A stretch of 64,000 nucleotides of DNA from Pectinophora gossypiella. Lineage: Eukaryota; Arthropoda; Insecta; Lepidoptera; Gelechiidae. The notes beneath the pieces were generated by a model, which saw nothing but the letters and a program-made list of their open reading frames with translations, was not told the DNA's origin and made no database searches. The DNA is taken from assembly GCF_024362695.1 (NCBI RefSeq), contig NC_065429.1, forward strand, positions 1,203,501 to 1,267,500. The letters are read 5' to 3'. Shown piece by piece: positions 63,401 to 64,000 of the stretch. How positions within the stretch are numbered: the first letter of the stretch is position 1; each line of letters begins with the position of its first letter. Made by a program: the position numbers and the translations under genes.

Positions 63401-63473
63401 ATCGTCGTATGAAGCATGCCAACGAGAATTTCTTATACAAATGCAACCAATGTGAACTGTCTTTCCCTAACAG
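48310..63473 (+). CDS. Large multi-C2H2 zinc-finger protein (19 exons, 3' partial)
   Basis: I do not recognise this gene by name. Nineteen exons from MMTEPPLVLCMENVNGEEVS join in phase for about 1135 residues and run off the right edge. The N-terminal half is acidic and fingerless, except for a ZAD-like pattern: C297-x2-C300 (NCFICDKY) and C338-x2-C341 (ICEQCL). C2H2 fingers start at C486-x2-C489-x12-H502-x3-H506. Later fingers include CPLCDYGYANFKWLKGHLKA, CHDCNESFTSKVRLKFHMQF, CGTCGKRFLDKQTLDEHGVT, CHICLKQLTRRSRLRMHLRA, CEYCEDVFYSESGLNNHRVI, CHICKVSFATYSRCTTHKTT and CEDCGRSYLHWTYLQVHRRM. A basic RRRGRKRKP patch lies near 54100. It is probably a nuclear DNA-binding regulator (inference from the fold only). 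Many fingers are split by introns. It is head to head with Smox. Confidence 0.9.
48447..48661. mobile_element. Two SINE-B pieces, inverted
   Basis: A reverse-oriented piece to about 48565 meets a forward tail piece ending acacgatagaagaagaagaa, 47 bp before zinc-finger exon 2. Confidence 0.7.
48708..50057 (+). CDS. Zinc-finger gene exon 2 (1350 bp, ZAD-like module)
   Basis: The largest exon. It encodes an acidic, low-complexity region with a central ZAD-like element (NCFICDKY, 38 residues, ICEQCL) and ends LKELKC, giving the first two residues of finger 1. The acceptor is cttacag and the donor AG|gtaaat. It probably starts at SLLGYDVDINS after the splice. Confidence 0.95.
50080..50338 (+). 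mobile_element. SINE-A, head-truncated
   Basis: Starts at atcactttgtaagactgttc and ends ggctgtttatgttatgttat, about 50 bp before zinc-finger exon 3. Confidence 0.8.
50390..50499 (+). CDS. Zinc-finger gene exon 3 (fingers 1-2)
   Basis: Encodes RFCEKVFSEVSEVMDHGETH, completing finger 1, and VFPCPLCDYG, starting finger 2. A SINE ends about 50 bp upstream of the acceptor. Confidence 0.93.
50530..50772 (-). mobile_element. SINE-B, near full length
   Basis: Reverse complement of body and tRNA-like head (ttcgaacccaggacctctag near 50740), just after the exon 3 donor. Confidence 0.75.
50776..50876 (-). mobile_element. SINE-A 3' fragment
   Basis: cataaacagccaacatacgt to ctgctccactgcgggttg, reverse orientation. 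Confidence 0.65.
51041..51201 (+). mobile_element. SINE-B 3' part
   Basis: gttaagccgttggtcccggt to cctcacaacccacacagaag. Confidence 0.7.
51542..51658 (+). CDS. Zinc-finger gene exon 4
   Basis: Encodes YANFKWLKGHLKAAHCKDSQ, completing finger 2, then an acidic/lysine linker KTEDKEETDKPADEDKK. Acceptor atgtttag, donor G|gtaatt. Confidence 0.92.
52101..52193 (+). CDS. Zinc-finger gene exon 5 (linker)
   Basis: Encodes TETGSPKDKSSPIASRTRSA and VKNVNGEEAK, a Ser/Lys-rich linker. No domain. Supported by splice sites and phase. Confidence 0.85.
52268..52385 (-). mobile_element. MITE-D fragment
   Basis: ttgttttaagtttacgcggt to gttgcaagtgccatgatca. Confidence 0.7.
52581..52642 (+). CDS. Zinc-finger gene exon 6 (linker)
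   Basis: Encodes PPEKSEKPEDTQQSSIQSES. Acceptor ccctgcag, donor TCG|gttagt. The phase fits exons 5 and 7. Confidence 0.82.
52667..52748 (-). mobile_element. SINE-B tail fragment
   Basis: Reverse complement tail cgtcaaccctggtgtcaggg, just after the exon 6 donor. Confidence 0.65.
52854..52889 (+). repeat. Duplicated exon-7 acceptor and first 21 bases with donor
   Basis: catcag followed by ggcttcgtgataaagacaga is found here and again at 53033, 179 bp downstream. Here the 21 bases are followed by GAG|gtaaag, a good donor. Repeat sequence lies between the copies, so this resembles a long target-site duplication. Potential in-frame microexon 52860-52880. Confidence 0.7.
53039..53164 (+). CDS. Zinc-finger gene exon 7 (acidic)
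   Basis: Encodes GFVIKTEVKQECLDSSDDEI, then WIVQTADDEADKQLKILLDA. IKTEVKQE resembles a sumoylation-type motif (IKTE). Its acceptor and first 21 bases occur a second time at 52857-52880. Confidence 0.88.
53283..53329 (+). CDS. Zinc-finger gene exon 8 (47 bp)
   Basis: Encodes NDKDDGRKKYRCDSC, the first cysteines of a degenerate finger. Acceptor ctttgcag, donor AG|gtaata. Confidence 0.85.
53465..54030 (+). repeat. 22-bp minisatellite grown from a SINE tail
   Basis: About 25 head-to-tail copies of ggtaatccacctcacaacct plus ac. The left edge (gttggtttgatgagatc) and right edge (acacggtagaagatga) are the flanking parts of the SINE-B tail, so one internal segment of a single SINE was amplified. A 4-unit (88-bp) higher-order period is visible from the variant gctaatccaac at 53691 and 53779. 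Confidence 0.9.
54057..54177 (+). CDS. Zinc-finger gene exon 9
   Basis: Encodes QVFISSESLSVHKCRRRGRK, then RKPSKDESVICVPTKEDFIK. With exon 8 this forms CDSC-x12-HKC, a degenerate C2H-type finger, and a basic AT-hook-like patch. The acceptor sits about 27 bp after a 22-bp minisatellite. Confidence 0.87.
54207..54505 (+). mobile_element. SINE-B, nearly full length
   Basis: gggttgggctcacgatctag, gttcgattcccggtgggga, tail ending acacgatagaaga. Confidence 0.75.
54519..54684 (+). mobile_element. SINE-A 3' fragment
   Basis: Body and tail only (taagccgttggtcccggg to ggctgtttttg), 45 bp upstream of zinc-finger exon 10. Confidence 0.75.
54729..54791 (+). CDS. Zinc-finger gene exon 10 (63 bp)
   Basis: Encodes RAQGRLRNVDVDSGDNDLLI plus V. 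Acceptor acttgcag, donor GTG|gtgagt, symmetrical phase 0, so it could be skipped without a frameshift. Confidence 0.82.
54976..55082 (+). CDS. Zinc-finger gene exon 11 (finger 4)
   Basis: Encodes RPRKRKNKEPTSDPQIVTCH and DCNESFTSKVRLKFHM. The finger's last histidine is supplied by exon 12. Confidence 0.92.
55125..55297. mobile_element. MITE-F copy
   Basis: acagggtgttagtgacatcg to ctgaatcatggcctaaatca. Confidence 0.65.
55300..55605. mobile_element. Composite of SINE-B pieces
   Basis: A forward piece (aggttcgaatccccgtgggg) followed by a reverse-oriented piece with a tRNA-like head near 55560-55600. Confidence 0.55.
55664..55840 (+). CDS. Zinc-finger gene exon 12 (fingers 5-6)
   Basis: Encodes QFHDTTSMLSPTGEYTCPEC, then TETALFDHVHFQHHKQRRWQ and CPVAGCGKTFYLR. 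The donor CTCAG|gtgggt is the apparent seed of the repeat array that fills the next intron. The 3' half of the exon is duplicated at 55963-56061. Confidence 0.94.
55836..56325 (+). repeat. Degenerate minisatellite of splice-donor-like units
   Basis: Many imperfect copies of a roughly 16-base unit, tctcaggtgggtgctg, interrupted by the duplicated exon fragment. The unit equals the end of exon 12 plus its donor, so the array is a field of CAG|GTRRGT-like decoys, including caggtaagt and caggtgagt. Confidence 0.75.
55951..56061 (+). other. Tandem duplicate of the 3' half of exon 12, in frame, with donor
   Basis: From 55963 it repeats the last 99 bases of exon 12 plus the gtgggt donor with about 11 substitutions, 6 of them silent third-position changes, and no stop. 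Possible acceptors gtctcag (55950) and gtgctaag (55962) both give the right phase, and both possible exons (111 or 99 bp) are multiples of three. Either a cassette or mutually exclusive exon, or a young duplicate that has not yet decayed. Confidence 0.7.
56606..56740 (+). mobile_element. SINE-A 3' fragment
   Basis: ggctattagccgtaaaaaca through ggctgtttatgttatgtatg, 24 bp upstream of zinc-finger exon 13. Confidence 0.75.
56764..56884 (+). CDS. Zinc-finger gene exon 13 (finger 7)
   Basis: Encodes ATLTKHSRTHTDTRRYVCGT and CGKRFLDKQTLDEHGVTHLQ. It finishes finger 6 and holds a canonical finger 7. A SINE tail ends about 25 bp before the acceptor. Confidence 0.94.
56908..57347. mobile_element. Cluster of three SINE-B pieces
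   Basis: A forward head (cctccgtggtccagtggtta), a reverse near-complete copy (about 56986-57262) and a forward tail fragment ending acgatagaagatgg 19 bp before zinc-finger exon 14. Confidence 0.65.
57367..57522 (+). CDS. Zinc-finger gene exon 14 (fingers 8-9)
   Basis: Encodes IKPFQCHICLKQLTRRSRLR, then MHLRAHEEELCPRLVLVCAV and CERAFRDPQHVQ. GC-rich, phase 0 on both sides, donor CAG|gtgaca. Confidence 0.94.
57848..57962. repeat. (CATAACATAG)-like microsatellite
   Basis: Alternating cataacatag / cataacatgg / catgacatag units; the source of spurious CYAMLCYVM frames. Confidence 0.85.
58106..58535 (-). mobile_element. MITE-D interrupted by an RTE-type fragment
   Basis: ttaggtttacgcggttatta to atcgggagtctta, then the retrotransposon piece 58283-58490, then ctgatttaaacgctgtaaga. 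Confidence 0.75.
58283..58490 (-). pseudogene. RTE-type fragment inserted in MITE-D
   Basis: Reverse orientation, (CATA)n at 58283-58300, coding RRTYDDQIGDVLRKGSKRST and on. Confidence 0.75.
58735..58998 (+). pseudogene. RTE-type fragment, longest copy
   Basis: KNNRIAKAVYKAKVVSRAGR, GRPRRTYDDQIGDVLRKGLI to SAYPGGK and a stop. Confidence 0.75.
59005..59357 (+). pseudogene. Non-LTR retrotransposon C-terminus with CCHH finger
   Basis: WRSAVESGLKNFERTRLDDL, DAKRQIRKTRPQPSYHYTY and LYCASCNITFKTKFGFASHA-RAH. This terminal finger is characteristic of CR1/L2-type ORF2 ends. It is followed by an (ATC)n tail and lies sense-oriented in the zinc-finger gene, 134 bp before exon 15. Confidence 0.75.
59491..59614 (+). 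CDS. Zinc-finger gene exon 15
   Basis: Encodes EHVTRSPECIEEFANELKEE, which completes finger 9 as a C2HC type, then EAVTVQLSPTSGLVRHTVQI. Acceptor ttttccag, donor G|gtgagt. Confidence 0.9.
59631..59780. mobile_element. MITE-G copy
   Basis: tacggtcacgagcattaata to tattgctcatgactgta, directly after zinc-finger exon 15. Confidence 0.75.
59967..59992 (+). mobile_element. SINE-C head fragment
   Basis: ggagctcggtggcgcagcgg followed directly by other repeat sequence; a broken head. Confidence 0.6.
60207..60351 (+). CDS. Zinc-finger gene exon 16
   Basis: Encodes SPKLSKPIRREAYGAAAEAL, then LSRVADAARPIIRCVEIEKA and FRCEYCE. An alanine-rich helical linker followed by the start of finger 10. Donor GA|gtacgt. 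Confidence 0.92.
60433..60650 (-). mobile_element. MITE-D copy
   Basis: tgttttaaatttacgcagtc to ctacctactccacta. Confidence 0.75.
60672..60945 (-). mobile_element. SINE-B, head-truncated
   Basis: cttctatcgtgtggtttgtg to gtccccaccgggattgg, reverse orientation. Confidence 0.75.
61443..61550 (+). CDS. Zinc-finger gene exon 17 (fingers 10-11)
   Basis: Encodes VFYSESGLNNHRVIHKGVKN and PFTCHICKVSFATYS. It completes finger 10 and starts finger 11. Acceptor tatttcag, donor AG|gtacta. Confidence 0.94.
61557..61614. repeat. (ATTC)n and (ATCC)n microsatellite
   Basis: cattcattcattcattcatt then catccatccatcc, just after the exon 17 donor. Confidence 0.85.
61638..62056. mobile_element. MITE-F with insertions
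   Basis: tcgtaacgaaaacttcgagg and cgatatcactaacaccctga form the arms; the middle holds a poly(T) stretch and a (TATG)-tailed fragment. Confidence 0.6.
62386..62582 (-). mobile_element. MITE-D copy
   Basis: ttacgcggttattatcataa to gattggattggagtaggtag. Confidence 0.75.
62720..62873 (+). CDS. Zinc-finger gene exon 18
   Basis: Encodes CTTHKTTHGFYKRSLADAKK, completing finger 11, then GYGDFPVVKHFLCE, starting finger 12. Phase 0 donor gtatac. Confidence 0.93.
62914..63237 (+). mobile_element. SINE-B, full length
   Basis: ggcctctttggtccagtggt to cacgataagaagaaga; lies just after the exon 18 donor. Confidence 0.8.
63358..63473 (+). CDS. Zinc-finger gene exon 19 (fingers 12-13), gene continues
   Basis: Encodes DCGRSYLHWTYLQVHRRMKH, then ANENFLYKCNQCELSFPN with AG|gtaaga. 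Finger 13 is incomplete, so more exons lie right of the window; no further exon is visible in 63474-64000. Confidence 0.93.
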
Positions 63474-64000
63474 GTAAGAAATAGAAATACTCTTTATTTG
63501 CTTTTGAAAAGGGTACATTAATAGATGGATGCTCATAAAAGTCTCTCCTTATCAGCTATCAACAATAGCATGCAAATATTGTTACAGAAACATTTCCAAT
63601 AATTATCATTTATATAATTTACACCACATTTTTCCAATTCAATATTTTTGGGATAAAAATTCTTTAACGCTATAAAATTTATGGTAAAGAAGCCAGCTAT
63701 ATATATGTTTTTTAAATTTTGAAGTAGGTACTTATTTTATTGCGATTGGTATATTGTTATAAATTATCATACCCATCCAAAGACAATTCCTCTGGTAGCG
63801 TTTTGTTTTTGGGACGTTTCTGATAACCAGTCTGTCCATATCTCGCAAGTTACTGGTTTTAACAACATCTTTAACCTGATCATAATACTGACCCTGAAAA
63901 CATTTCATAAATTTTGCCATTTCGTATAAATACAGGCAGGGTAGTGGAAGGATCCCCAAACCCGTCTGTTCCCACCTATCTTCTAAACCGCCTGTCAGAA
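63474..64000 (+). other. Intron after exon 19, to window edge
   Basis: AT-rich, no acceptor followed by a finger-coding frame. I see nothing else in it. Confidence 0.5.

Overview
The window is a stretch of insect nuclear genome, almost certainly from a moth or butterfly. It is AT-rich, its genes are split into many small exons, and the introns and intergenic DNA are packed with short interspersed elements and MITEs. Much of the 64 kb is recognisable mobile DNA. Lepidoptera is an inference from the style of the SINEs, the RTE-type fragments with (TATG)n tails and the insect-type protein sequences. No species can be named from the sequence alone.

Three protein-coding genes can be read exon by exon, and every splice phase joins. 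(1) Positions 528-13156, plus strand: the last ten coding exons of the WDR7 / Rabconnectin-3 beta orthologue (Drosophila Rbcn-3B), ending in the C-terminal WD40 repeats and a stop; the 5' part lies left of the window. (2) Positions 31201-44732, minus strand: a complete receptor-activated Smad of the Smad2/3 (Smox, activin branch) type, 11 coding exons and 450 residues, with MH1, a linker with a PPGY motif, MH2 and a terminal SSMS. (3) Positions 48310 to the right edge, plus strand: 19 exons of a large multi-C2H2 zinc-finger protein that I cannot name. It has at least twelve fingers and a ZAD-like CxxC...CxxC module in mid-protein, and it continues past the window.

Layout: Rbcn-3B and Smox converge on an 18 kb repeat-filled intergenic region (13157-31200) without a convincing gene. 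It holds a 2 kb hAT-type element with perfect 8-bp target duplications. Smox and the zinc-finger gene are head to head across 3.6 kb (44733-48309).

The most unusual material is in the zinc-finger gene. It has a tandemly duplicated in-frame partial exon with mainly synonymous changes (55951-56061), set in an array of decoy splice donors that look copied from the exon-intron boundary (55836-56325). A second exon has its acceptor and first 21 bases duplicated 179 bp upstream and followed by a usable donor (52860-52880). A 22-bp minisatellite in a third intron has grown out of a SINE tail (53465-54030). Other notable items are SINE 3' tails that repeatedly abut splice sites in all three genes, a SINE whose head joins a tRNA-like part to a 5S rRNA-like part, and a Smad DNA-contact hairpin that lacks the usual arginine and glutamine.
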